DNA from: Propionicimonas sp020161015 | GTDB lineage: Bacteria > Actinomycetota > Actinomycetes > Propionibacteriales > Propionibacteriaceae | Assembly: GCF_964266745.1 (NCBI RefSeq) | Contig: NZ_CAXWGX010000028.1 | Location: 1 to 64,000, forward strand | Direction of reading: 5' to 3' | DNA length: 64,000 bases | In this document: positions 1 to 7,922 of the stretch, piece after piece | Layout: every line of letters starts with the position of its first letter | Position numbering within the stretch: the first letter of the stretch is position 1 | The notes under the pieces: model-generated | Seen by the model: only the letters and a program-made list of their open reading frames with translations | Told to the model about the DNA's origin: nothing | The model's database searches: none | Program-made: the position numbers and the translations under genes

Positions 1-67
1 GGGGTGAGGCGGAGGGTGGGGTGGGCGGAGGGGCGAGGCGGAGGGTGGAGGGGGTGGGGGAGGGGCG
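1..67. repeat. G-rich purine tract with a 14-bp direct repeat
   Basis: The + strand is almost only G, A and scattered T/C, with many runs of three to five G. The 14-mer GAGGCGGAGGGTGG occurs at 6-19 and again at 35-48. It lies just beyond the 3' end of the kinase gene encoded on the other strand. The G-runs could form a quadruplex, but no function can be read from it. It continues past the window edge. Confidence 0.5.
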
Positions 68-1147
68 TCAGCGCTGGACGCGGGCGTTGCCGTCCCAGAT
101 CGCCCAGACCTGGGCCTCGTCCGCGGGGGCGGCGTAGTCCGTGACGGAGGTCGCGGCGAGCGCCCCGCAGGCCCACCCGAACCGGGCGCAGCGTTCGACG
201 TCCCAGCCCTTGACGATGCCGTACAGGACCCCGCCGACCGAGCCGTCGCCACCGCCGATGCGGTCGAGCACGTCGATGTCGCGCAACGGCAGGACGGCGA
301 ACTCGCCGTCGTGCCAGAGGATGAGCCCCCAGCGGTGGTGGTTGGCGGAGACGACCTCGCGCAGCGAGGTGCCGATCCAGCGGGCGGACGGGTAGCGCTG
401 CGTGATCCGTCCGATCATGGCGGCGAAGGAGGCGGTCTCGGACTCGATGTCCGCACCGCCGGCGGCGGGTCCGGCGATGCCGAGGCAGAGCTGGAAGTCC
501 TCCTCGTTGCCGTAGAGGATGTCGCACAGCCCGGCCAGTTCGTCGAACGTGCGGGAGAGTTCCTCCTCGCGACCCTTCCAGAACGAGGCGCGGTAGTTCA
601 TGTCCATGCTGACGACGGTCCCGTGGGCCTTCGCCGCCCGGGCGAGCTCCAGGCAGAACTGGGAGGTCTTGGGCGAGAGGGACGCGATCAGTCCGGACAG
701 GTGCAGGATCTTCACGCCCTCGGTGCCGAACAGGGTCTCCAGGTCGAACTGGTCGGCGCTCAACTCGCGGCCGACCTCGCCCGCGCGGTCGTTCCAGACG
801 CGGGGCGCGCGTCCGCCGAACCCGGCGTCGGCGATGTTGAACTGGTGCCGGAGCCCCCACGCGTCGCCCTGGGGCAACTCCGGGCCCTCGTAGCTGAGGT
901 TCCGGGCGCGCAGGTTCGCCTTGATCAGCGCCGCGACGGGCGACCCGGCGACGAACGCGGTCAGCACCTTGGCGGGCTCCCCGAGCGAGGACAGGACGGA
1001 CGCCACGTTGGTCTCCGCGCTCGTCGCCTGGAGCAGGAAGCGGTCGGAGGTGTGCACGGGCTGGCGTTGCTCGGGCGTGAGCCGGACCCCCATCGAGGTG
1101 GGGACGACGAGCGCCCAGCGGGCGTCGGTGCGCAGTTCCATGGTCAT
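68..1147 (-). CDS. PfkB-family sugar-acid kinase (2-keto-3-deoxygluconate or gluconate kinase)
   Basis: A 359-residue cytosolic kinase of the PfkB/ribokinase fold that would phosphorylate a sugar acid with ATP. The C-terminal signature is GGGD at 298-301 (the usual form is GAGD), making Asp301 the likely catalytic base, and DMNYR near 182-186 resembles the DxNxR motif of 2-keto-3-deoxygluconate kinases. It is the last gene of a three-gene operon: its ATG overlaps the uxuB stop codon by 4 bp. A second ATG two codons later is possible. By family it would be called KdgK, but no mannonate or altronate dehydratase that would make KDG is in the window, while 6-phosphogluconate dehydrogenase is. A gluconate kinase role is therefore a real alternative. 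The family call is secure, the substrate is not. Confidence 0.8.
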   Translation of the reverse strand: MTMELRTDARWALVVPTSMGVRLTPEQRQPVHTSDRFLLQATSAETNVASVLSSLGEPAKVLTAFVAGSPVAALIKANLRARNLSYEGPELPQGDAWGLRHQFNIADAGFGGRAPRVWNDRAGEVGRELSADQFDLETLFGTEGVKILHLSGLIASLSPKTSQFCLELARAAKAHGTVVSMDMNYRASFWKGREEELSRTFDELAGLCDILYGNEEDFQLCLGIAGPAAGGADIESETASFAAMIGRITQRYPSARWIGTSLREVVSANHHRWGLILWHDGEFAVLPLRDIDVLDRIGGGDGSVGGVLYGIVKGWDVERCARFGWACGALAATSVTDYAAPADEAQVWAIWDGNARVQR

Positions 1148-2532
1148 CCTTCGAGGTCGGTGAGGTCACGGGCCCGCGCGAGCACGGCGTCGTGGACGCG
1201 GCCGTCGGTGGCGAGCCCCGGGTCGAGGAAGGCGAGGACGCCGGACACCGCGTCCTCGAGCGTACCGCCGACGAGCGCCCGCACCTCGACGGCACGGACG
1301 TCGGTGACGGGCGCGCCGTGGCCGCGCAGGTGCAGCACCCAGGCCGCCAGCACGCGGGCCGCGCCGGGCGCCGGCCTGCCGGCCGCGGCCTCCGCGCGCA
1401 GGGTGGGCACGATGCGGACGGGCAGCTTCAGCGAGCCGTCCGCCGCGATCTGTGCCAGCGCGTGGCGGATGTTCGGGTTGCGGTACCGCTCGAGCAGGGC
1501 GCCGCGGTACCGGACGAGCTCCCCCGACGGCAGCGGGATGTGGAGGCACGCCTCGTCCCACCACTGCTCGACCCAGGCGAGGCAGCGGGCGTCGGCGATG
1601 GCGTCGGCAACGGTCTCGTGCCCGAGGATCGTCCCGGCGTAGGCCAGCAGCGAGTGCGAGCCGTTGAGCAGGGCGAGCTTGCGCCGCTCGAAGGGCGCGA
1701 CGTCGTCGACGATGCGCGCTCCGGCGGTCTCCCAGGCAGGACGCCCTGCCGGGAACCGGCCCTGGATGACCCATTCGCTGAACGGCTCGGTCGGCACGGG
1801 GGACGCGTCCTCCGCACCGGTGGCGGCGCGCACGGCTGCGCGGAGGTCGTCGGTCGTCGCCGGGGTGATGCGGTCGACCATGGTGGTCGGGAAGGTGACG
1901 TTCTCCTCCAGCCAGGGCAGCAGGGTCGGGTCGACGGCCGCGGCCAGGTCGGAGACGACGCGCTGCAGCGCCTCGCCATTGTGCGAGAGGTTGTCGCAGG
2001 ACAGGACGGCCAGGGCGCCGGCACCGGCGCCGCGACGGGCGAGGAGCCCGGCGACGATCCGTCCGGGCGCGGTGGTTACCGGGGCCACGGCGTCCGCGCG
2101 CAGGGCGGCCACGTCGCCGGCGACGTCGGGACGGTCAAGGGCGAGCCCGCCACCCGGGCCGCGCAGGTAGCCGGCCTCGGTGACGGTGAGCGTCACCACC
2201 GCCAGGGCGGGGGAGCGGAGGTAGTCGAGGAACGCCGCGTGCTCGTCGGCCGCGTGCACCGCGGAGATGCTGGAGACCACCTCGAAGGCGTCCCCGGCCG
2301 CCCCACGGGTGACCAGCGTGTACAAGCCGTCCTGGGGACGCAGCGCGTCGGCCATCGCCGACGAGCGTCCGGTGAAGGCCGCGATGCCCCACTCCGCGGC
2401 GTCCACGGCGTGCCCGGTGTACCAGGCCTGGTGGGCGCGGAAGAAGTTGCCCAGGCCGAGGTGGACGATGCGGACGGGGGCGGCGGGGCGGCCGTGCCCG
2501 GCCCCCCGGGAGAGGGTGGGGATCGCGGTCAC
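1144..2532 (-). CDS. uxuB: D-fructuronate reductase / mannonate oxidoreductase (mannitol dehydrogenase family)
   Basis: 462 residues of the polyol-specific long-chain dehydrogenase family, expected to reduce D-fructuronate to D-mannonate with NADH. The N-terminal nucleotide-binding motif GLGNFFRAHQ lies at 26-35, and the family's catalytic Lys, Asn and His are in KLALLNGSH at 285-293 (Lys285, Asn290, His293). The GTG start at 2532 overlaps the uxaC stop (sequence GTGA), and the reading frame upstream of it is not protein-like, so the longer open frame was rejected. Pairing with glucuronate isomerase favours UxuB over mannitol, arabinitol or tagaturonate reductase, though altronate production cannot be excluded from sequence alone. 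Confidence 0.85.
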   Translation of the reverse strand: MTAIPTLSRGAGHGRPAAPVRIVHLGLGNFFRAHQAWYTGHAVDAAEWGIAAFTGRSSAMADALRPQDGLYTLVTRGAAGDAFEVVSSISAVHAADEHAAFLDYLRSPALAVVTLTVTEAGYLRGPGGGLALDRPDVAGDVAALRADAVAPVTTAPGRIVAGLLARRGAGAGALAVLSCDNLSHNGEALQRVVSDLAAAVDPTLLPWLEENVTFPTTMVDRITPATTDDLRAAVRAATGAEDASPVPTEPFSEWVIQGRFPAGRPAWETAGARIVDDVAPFERRKLALLNGSHSLLAYAGTILGHETVADAIADARCLAWVEQWWDEACLHIPLPSGELVRYRGALLERYRNPNIRHALAQIAADGSLKLPVRIVPTLRAEAAAGRPAPGAARVLAAWVLHLRGHGAPVTDVRAVEVRALVGGTLEDAVSGVLAFLDPGLATDGRVHDAVLARARDLTDLEG

Positions 2533-3938
2533 AGCTTGAACGCCTTCCGTGGGTTGCCGGCCACCAGTTCGGTGGCGCTCTCGACGGCCTCGTCGATGGT
2601 GAGCCGGTGCTCGCCGACGAGGCGGGCGAGGTAGCCGGCGTCGACGCGGCGGCTGAGGTCGTGGCGGGCGGGAATGGACAGGTACGCCCGGGTGTCGTCG
2701 ATGAAGCCGGACGTGCGGCCGAAGCCGACGGTCTCGGTGATCGCGGAGCGGAAGCGGACCATCGCGTCGGGCGCGTCGATGAACCACCAGGGCACGCCGA
2801 CGTACACGCTGGGGTAGAACCCCGCCAGGGGAGCGAGCTCGCGGGAGTAGACGGTCTCGTCGATGGTGAACAGCACCACCTGGAAGTACGCCGACGTCCC
2901 GAACGCAGCGAGCATCGGCTGGAGGGCCCGGGTGAACTCGACCTGCAGGGGGATGTCGGCGCCCACGTCGGCGCCGAACCGCTCGAAGCTCGGGGTGTGG
3001 TGGTTGCGGTAGACGGCGGGGTGCATGGTCATCACCAGTCCGTCGTCCGCGGCCATCCGGGCCTGCTCGAACATGAAGGCCCGTCGCAGGGTGTCGGCCT
3101 CCGTGGTGCCGATCGTCCCCTGCCGGGCCGCCCGGTACAGGCGGTCCGCCTCGGCGGCGTCCAGCGGCTCGACGCGGGCGTCGGCGTGGGAGTGGTCGCT
3201 GGAGACCGCGCCGTGGGCGCGGAAGTAGGCCCGCCGGTTCTCCATCGCCGACACCCAGCCGGCCCAGCTGCCGGTGTCGATCCCGCTCACCTCGCCGAGC
3301 CGGTCGACCAGCTCGTTCCAGTCGGCGCGGGCGGGCTCGAGGTAGCGGTCGGGACGGAAGGTCGGGGCCACCTGTCCGGTCCAGGTCGGGTCGGCCCGCA
3401 GCCGGTCGTGGGCGGCGAGGTCGTCGCACGGGTCGTCGGTGGTGGCGAGGAACGACAGGTTGAAGCGCTCGTAGAGGGCACGGGGACGGAACTCCGGCAG
3501 GCGGAGCTTCGCGTCGATGGCGTCGTACAGCTCGTCCGCGGTCTCCGCGGACGGGGCCAGGTCGAGGCCGAAGATGTCGACCAGCTCGGATTCCAGCCAG
3601 AAGCGCACCGGGGTGCCGCGGTAGGCGTCCCAGTGCGTGCAGAGCAGCCGGAACGCCTCACGGGACTGCTCGGGGCCGAACTCGCGCTGGCCGACGCCGA
3701 GCTGGTCCAGGCCGACGCCGTTGGCGTGCAGGAGGCGGTTGACGTAGTGGTCCGGCGTGATCAGCAGCGACGTGGGGTCGCTGAACGGCTGGTCGTCGGC
3801 GAGCCACTCGGCCGGCACGTGGCCGTGGGGGGAGACGATCGGCAGGTCGCGCACCGATTCGTAGATCTCCCTGGCGAGAGGTCGCAGTCCGGCGTCGGCC
3901 GGCAGCATCCGGTCGGGGTGGAGGTCGAGTCGAGCCAT
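2529..3938 (-). CDS. uxaC: Glucuronate (uronate) isomerase
   Basis: 469 residues, the normal length for UxaC, an amidohydrolase-superfamily isomerase that converts D-glucuronate to D-fructuronate (and D-galacturonate to D-tagaturonate). The metal-site HxH is present as SPHGHVPAEWLAD (His38, His40), and the N-terminal LLPADAGLR-like segment is typical of the family. The ATG at 3938 was chosen because homology begins there; the frame stays open far upstream but only as antisense of larA. First gene of the uxaC-uxuB-kinase operon, divergent from larA across 97 bp that hold a LacI-type operator. Confidence 0.9.
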   Translation of the reverse strand: MARLDLHPDRMLPADAGLRPLAREIYESVRDLPIVSPHGHVPAEWLADDQPFSDPTSLLITPDHYVNRLLHANGVGLDQLGVGQREFGPEQSREAFRLLCTHWDAYRGTPVRFWLESELVDIFGLDLAPSAETADELYDAIDAKLRLPEFRPRALYERFNLSFLATTDDPCDDLAAHDRLRADPTWTGQVAPTFRPDRYLEPARADWNELVDRLGEVSGIDTGSWAGWVSAMENRRAYFRAHGAVSSDHSHADARVEPLDAAEADRLYRAARQGTIGTTEADTLRRAFMFEQARMAADDGLVMTMHPAVYRNHHTPSFERFGADVGADIPLQVEFTRALQPMLAAFGTSAYFQVVLFTIDETVYSRELAPLAGFYPSVYVGVPWWFIDAPDAMVRFRSAITETVGFGRTSGFIDDTRAYLSIPARHDLSRRVDAGYLARLVGEHRLTIDEAVESATELVAGNPRKAFKL

Positions 3939-3968
3939 GCCCCCATCGTTCTCCCGGGGACGCCGGGC

Positions 3969-3982
3969 GCAAACGCGTTGCC
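3969..3982. promoter_or_regulatory. LacI-type operator between uxaC and larA
   Basis: The sequence GCAAACGCGTTGCC (reverse complement GGCAACGCGTTTGC) is a near-palindrome with the central CG typical of LacI-family sites. A closely related sequence, GGCAACTCGTTGTC, lies in front of the local lacI-type gene at 6343-6356. The shared form GGCAAC-K-CGTT suggests one regulator controls both divergent promoter regions. Inferred from similarity only. Confidence 0.55.
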
Positions 3983-4035
3983 GCGAGTTGCCTCGTCCTG
4001 TTGCCCCCGTGCGTGCGCGGCGGCAGTGTGGGGGC

Positions 4036-5325
4036 ATGAGCCAGAGCGTCGACGTCATCGCTGAACTCGCCTCCTCCGCCGCCGTGCTCGGGAGCGCCGA
4101 CCACGTGCTGACCGACGACCAGGTGCGGGAGTTCGTCCACCAGCAGCTCGCCGCCCTCGACCTCGACGGGCGCAGCGTCTGCCTCGTCGTCCCTGACGGC
4201 ACCCGGTCCAGCCCGCTGCCGCTGCTGCTGCGGGCCGTCCACGGCGCGCTCGCCGGACGCGTCAGCGCCCTGACCGCGGTCATCGCGCTCGGCACGCACG
4301 TCGCGATGACCGAGGAGGCGATCGCCCGCCACCTCGGCTACGACGACGGCGGGCTCGAGGCGACCTATCCCGGGATGACCGTGGTGAACCACGAGTGGTG
4401 GCGCCCGGAGACCTTCGTCGAACTCGGCACGATCAGCGCCGAACGGGTGTCCGAGCTCAGTGACGGGCTGCTGTCGGTGCCGGCCCGCGTCGCCCTCAAC
4501 AAGGCGGTGGTCGAGCACGACGTGGCACTGGTGATCGGCCCGGTCTTCCCCCACGAGGTCGTCGGCTTCTCCGGCGGCAACAAGTACTTCTTCCCCGGGA
4601 TCGCCGGCCAGGAGATCATCGACCTCACCCACTGGGTCGGCGCGCTGATCACCAGCGCCCAGATCATCGGCACGCTGGGCATCACCCCCGTCCGCGCGCT
4701 GATCAACGAGGCGGCGGACATGATTCCCGCGGAGAAGCTCGCGCTCTGCGTTGTGGCGAAGTCCGGCACGCACGACCTCCACGCGGTCGCCTTCGGCGGC
4801 ACGGAGTCGGCCTGGGCCGCCGCGGCGCAGATCTCCGCGCGCACCCACGTCCGCTACCTCGACGCCCCCGTGAAGCGCGTCGTGTCACTGATCCCCGAGA
4901 AGTACGAGGACATCTGGACGGCGGCGAAGGGCTTCTACAAGCTCGAGCCGGTGGTGGCCGACGGCGGCGAGGTCATCCTGTACGCGCCGCACGTGCGGGA
5001 GATCTCGTTCGTGCACAAGGAGATCTACGACATCGGCTACCACTGCCGCGACTACTTCGTGAAGCAGTGGGACCGGTTCGCCGGGGTGCACTGGGGCGTG
5101 CTCGCCCACAGCACGCACCTGCGTGGGGCCGGCACCTACGACGAGGTGGACGGCGAGCGCTGCCGGGTGCAGGTGACGCTGTGCACGGCGATCCCGGAGG
5201 ACAAGGTGCGCGGTGCGAACCTCGGCTACCTATCCCCGGACGACGTGGACCTGGCCGCCTACGAGGCCGACCCCGACACCATGGTGGTGCCCAACGCGGG
5301 GGAGACCCTCTTCCGCCTGCGCTGA
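4036..5325 (+). CDS. larA: LarA-family nickel-pincer-dependent 2-hydroxyacid racemase/epimerase (candidate D-mannonate/D-gluconate 2-epimerase)
   Basis: 429 residues with the LarA fold (N-terminal DUF2088 domain plus C-terminal domain). The residues that matter in Lactiplantibacillus plantarum lactate racemase (His108, His174, Lys184, His200) have clear equivalents: His88 in GTHVAMTEE, His173 in FPHEVVGF, Lys183 in SGGNK and His199 in THW. The last three are each offset by exactly one, so the pincer-anchoring lysine and the nickel-binding histidine are kept. A PDGTR motif at 53-57 matches the cofactor-phosphate loop. The ATG at 4036 begins 97 bp from uxaC. The family is known to cover lactate, malate, phenyllactate, hydroxyglutarate and D-gluconate C2 epimerisation. 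The uronate neighbours point to a sugar acid, most economically mannonate to gluconate (inference). Its 3' end overlaps the convergent lacI gene by 67 bp. Confidence 0.85.
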   Translation: MSQSVDVIAELASSAAVLGSADHVLTDDQVREFVHQQLAALDLDGRSVCLVVPDGTRSSPLPLLLRAVHGALAGRVSALTAVIALGTHVAMTEEAIARHLGYDDGGLEATYPGMTVVNHEWWRPETFVELGTISAERVSELSDGLLSVPARVALNKAVVEHDVALVIGPVFPHEVVGFSGGNKYFFPGIAGQEIIDLTHWVGALITSAQIIGTLGITPVRALINEAADMIPAEKLALCVVAKSGTHDLHAVAFGGTESAWAAAAQISARTHVRYLDAPVKRVVSLIPEKYEDIWTAAKGFYKLEPVVADGGEVILYAPHVREISFVHKEIYDIGYHCRDYFVKQWDRFAGVHWGVLAHSTHLRGAGTYDEVDGERCRVQVTLCTAIPEDKVRGANLGYLSPDDVDLAAYEADPDTMVVPNAGETLFRLR

Positions 5326-6314
5326 CCGGTCGATCCGCGCACCTTGAGCTGGACCGGCATCGCCATGGCCTCCTCCGCGCGGTGCCGGGCGCCCTTGATC
5401 AGCGCGACCACGTTGTTCACGGCCGTCGCGCCCATCTGCCGCATCGGCGCGGCGACGGTGGTGAGGGACGGGAGCACGAGCCGCGAGATCAGGATGTCGT
5501 CGAACCCGATGACGCTCACCTGCTCGGGGATCCTGACCCCCTCGGCGAGGAAGCCGTGCATGACCCCGATCGCCATCAGGTCGTTGTAGGCGATCACCGC
5601 CGTCGGCAGGCGCTCGAGCAGCACGCGGGACGCGGCCAGCCCGCCCTCGAAGGTCGGCAGGAACGGCCCGACCTTCTGCACGCCGAGACCGGAGGACGTC
5701 CCGAGGTCGCGCAGTGCGCGGAACCTCATCCCGTCCGGCCAGGAGGCTTCCGGGCCGGCGACGTAGACCACCGAGTCGTGACCGAGCTCGCGGAGGAGCT
5801 CCACCGCCGCCCGCATGCCGCCGGCGTTGTCGGTGACCACGCTCGGCACGTCCAGCAGCGCGCGGTTGAGCACCACCATCGGCCGTTGCTTCGCGATGTT
5901 GCGCAGGGCGGAGTCGGACATCCGTGAGCTGCCGATGACGAAGCCCTCCACGACGGGCACGAGCCGCTCCAGCGCCGTCCGCTCCCGCGTCCCCGATTCG
6001 CGGCTGTCGGCCAGCAGGATCTCGTAGCCGGCCTCGGTGGCGGCGAGCTGTGCGCCGCGGATGAGCTGGGAGTAGAACGGGTTGGCCACGTCGGAGACCA
6101 TGAGGCCGATCAGCCGGGTCTGCGACGTGGAGAGGGCCTGCCCGATGGGGTTGGCGCGGTAGCCCAGCTCATCGGCGATGCGCCGGATCCGCGCCGCGGT
6201 GTCGGCGTTCACACGGCCGGGACGGGCGAACGTGCGGCTCACCGTGGACGGCGCCACCCCCGCCGCCTTCGCGACGTCGTAGATGGTGACCGCGGTGTGT
6301 GGCTGCTCCGTCAC
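5259..6314 (-). CDS. LacI-family transcriptional regulator of the uronate/lar module
   Basis: 351 residues: N-terminal LacI helix-turn-helix (TIYDVAKAAGVAPSTVSRTF, about residues 9-28), hinge helix ending near residue 60, then a periplasmic-binding-protein-like effector domain. The GTG start at 6314 places the HTH at the usual distance from the N-terminus. The gene lies between larA and gnd, divergent from gnd, with a candidate operator in the shared promoter region and a second one in front of larA/uxaC. It most likely represses the uronate genes and responds to a pathway sugar acid. The C-terminal tail (after QLKVRGSTGQ) is about 15-20 residues of basic and low-complexity sequence that is read antisense through the end of larA. 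Confidence 0.88.
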   Translation of the reverse strand: MTEQPHTAVTIYDVAKAAGVAPSTVSRTFARPGRVNADTAARIRRIADELGYRANPIGQALSTSQTRLIGLMVSDVANPFYSQLIRGAQLAATEAGYEILLADSRESGTRERTALERLVPVVEGFVIGSSRMSDSALRNIAKQRPMVVLNRALLDVPSVVTDNAGGMRAAVELLRELGHDSVVYVAGPEASWPDGMRFRALRDLGTSSGLGVQKVGPFLPTFEGGLAASRVLLERLPTAVIAYNDLMAIGVMHGFLAEGVRIPEQVSVIGFDDILISRLVLPSLTTVAAPMRQMGATAVNNVVALIKGARHRAEEAMAMPVQLKVRGSTGQRRRKRVSPALGTTMVSGSAS

Positions 6315-6342
6315 CGCACCAGCGTAACGCCGAGCAACCGAC

Positions 6343-6356
6343 GGCAACTCGTTGTC
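6343..6356. promoter_or_regulatory. LacI-type operator in the lacI-gnd divergent promoter region
   Basis: GGCAACTCGTTGTC is an imperfect palindrome centred on TCG, closely matching the site at 3969-3982 read on the other strand. It sits 29 bp upstream of the lacI GTG and 73 bp upstream of gnd, where it could serve autoregulation and control of the gnd-larE-larB operon. Confidence 0.5.
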
Positions 6357-6428
6357 GGGCAGGGGAGTGTTTGGTTGGGTGGAGTGGTGGCCGCCCGGCC
6401 GCAGCACCGTCCGTGAGAAAGGCCGTCC

Positions 6429-7907
6429 ATGACCAGTCCCCTCCCCGCCTCCGACCTCGCCGACGTCGGCGTGGTGGGACTCGCCGTGATGGGCAGCAAC
6501 CTGGCCCGCAACTTCGCCAGCCGGGGTCACCGGGTGGCCCTGTTCAACCGCACTCCCGGCCGGACCCGTGAGCTTGTCGCCGCGCACGGCGACGAGGGCG
6601 CCTTCGTGCCCTCGGAGACGGTGGCCGACTTCGTGGCCAGCCTCCAGCGGCCCCGCCGGATCATCATGATGGTCCAGGCCGGTGCGGGGACGGACGCCAC
6701 GATCGACGCGCTCGTGCCGCACCTGGAGACGGGTGACATCCTCGTCGACGGCGGCAACGCGCACTTCCCCGACACCATCCGGCGCGAGGCCGCGCTGCGG
6801 GAGAAGGGCCTGCACTTCGTCGGCGCGGGCATCTCCGGCGGCGAGGAGGGCGCGCTTCGGGGGCCGGCGATCATGCCGGGCGGCCCCGCCGAGTCCTACG
6901 AGGTGCTCGGGCCGCTCCTGGAGAGCATCGCCGCCCAGGTGGACGGCGTCCCGTGCTGCACGCATGTGGGCCCGGACGGAGCCGGCCACTTCGTGAAGAT
7001 GGTCCACAACGGCATCGAGTACGCCGACATGCAGCTGATCGGGGAGGCCTACGACCTGCTCCGCAGCGGGCTGGGCGCGACCCCTGCCGAGATCGGCGAC
7101 ATCTTCGCCGAATGGGACTCCGGCGACCTGGAGTCGTTCCTGATCGAGATCACCGCGCAGGCGCTGCGCCACGTGGACGCGGAGACCGGCCGTCCCTTCG
7201 TCGATGTGGTCGTCGACGAGGCCGGCCAGAAGGGTACCGGCCGGTGGACCGTCCAGAACGCGCTCGACCTGGGGGTCCCGGTCACCGGCATCGCGGAGGC
7301 CACCTTCGCCCGCGCGCTGTCCAGCTCGCTGCCCCAGCGCGAGGCCGCGCGCCGGACCCTGCCCGCGGAGGCGGACGCGCAGGTGGTCGACGACCGGGCG
7401 GCGTTCGTCGAGGACGTCCGCTCGGCGCTGTACGCCTCGAAGGTCGTCGCGTACTCCCAGGGGTTCGACCAGATCGCCGCGGCCAGCGACACCTACGGCT
7501 GGGACATCGACCGTGGCGCGATGGCGCGCATCTGGCGTGGCGGCTGCATCATCAGGGCCCGCTTCCTCAACCGGATCACCGAGGCCTACGAGCGCGACCC
7601 GGGGCTGCCGCTGCTGCTGTCCGACCCCTACTTCGCCGACGCGGTCACGGCCGGCCTCCCGGCGTGGCGCCGGGTGGTGGCCCGGGCGGCGCAGGCCGGC
7701 ATCCCCGCGCCGGCGTTCGCGTCGTCGCTGGCCTACTACGACGGGCTTCGCGCGCCGCGCAGCTCCGCGGCACTGATCCAGGCCCAGCGCGACCTGTTCG
7801 GCGCGCACACCTACCGCCGGGTGGACCGGCCCGGGGTGTTCCACACCCTCTGGTCGGCCGGAGGGGACGAGGTCGAGGTGTCGGGCCTTGCCGGGGCGGG
7901 TGCCTGA
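6429..7907 (+). CDS. gnd: 6-phosphogluconate dehydrogenase, decarboxylating
   Basis: 492 residues, matching the long homodimeric form of Gnd, which oxidises and decarboxylates 6-phosphogluconate to ribulose 5-phosphate with NADP. The Rossmann motif GLAVMGSNLARN lies at 17-28, followed by an NRT cofactor-binding segment, the substrate motif GGNAHFPDT, and the catalytic-lysine motif GHFVKMVHNGIEYADMQ. The C-terminal all-helical domain is complete. RBS GAGAAAGG precedes the ATG. It is the first gene of an operon with larE and larB. A pentose-phosphate enzyme inside a uronate and nickel-cofactor cluster implies that 6-phosphogluconate is an intermediate of this pathway, not just a housekeeping metabolite. 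Confidence 0.95.
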   Translation: MTSPLPASDLADVGVVGLAVMGSNLARNFASRGHRVALFNRTPGRTRELVAAHGDEGAFVPSETVADFVASLQRPRRIIMMVQAGAGTDATIDALVPHLETGDILVDGGNAHFPDTIRREAALREKGLHFVGAGISGGEEGALRGPAIMPGGPAESYEVLGPLLESIAAQVDGVPCCTHVGPDGAGHFVKMVHNGIEYADMQLIGEAYDLLRSGLGATPAEIGDIFAEWDSGDLESFLIEITAQALRHVDAETGRPFVDVVVDEAGQKGTGRWTVQNALDLGVPVTGIAEATFARALSSSLPQREAARRTLPAEADAQVVDDRAAFVEDVRSALYASKVVAYSQGFDQIAAASDTYGWDIDRGAMARIWRGGCIIRARFLNRITEAYERDPGLPLLLSDPYFADAVTAGLPAWRRVVARAAQAGIPAPAFASSLAYYDGLRAPRSSAALIQAQRDLFGAHTYRRVDRPGVFHTLWSAGGDEVEVSGLAGAGA

Positions 7908-7922
7908 GTGCAAGGTGGACGC

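Noticed and set aside
1144..3429. Long open frame extending the uxuB coding region to 761 codons
   Set aside because: The extra 300 codons are Arg/Pro-rich antisense of uxaC; homology starts at the GTG that overlaps the uxaC stop.
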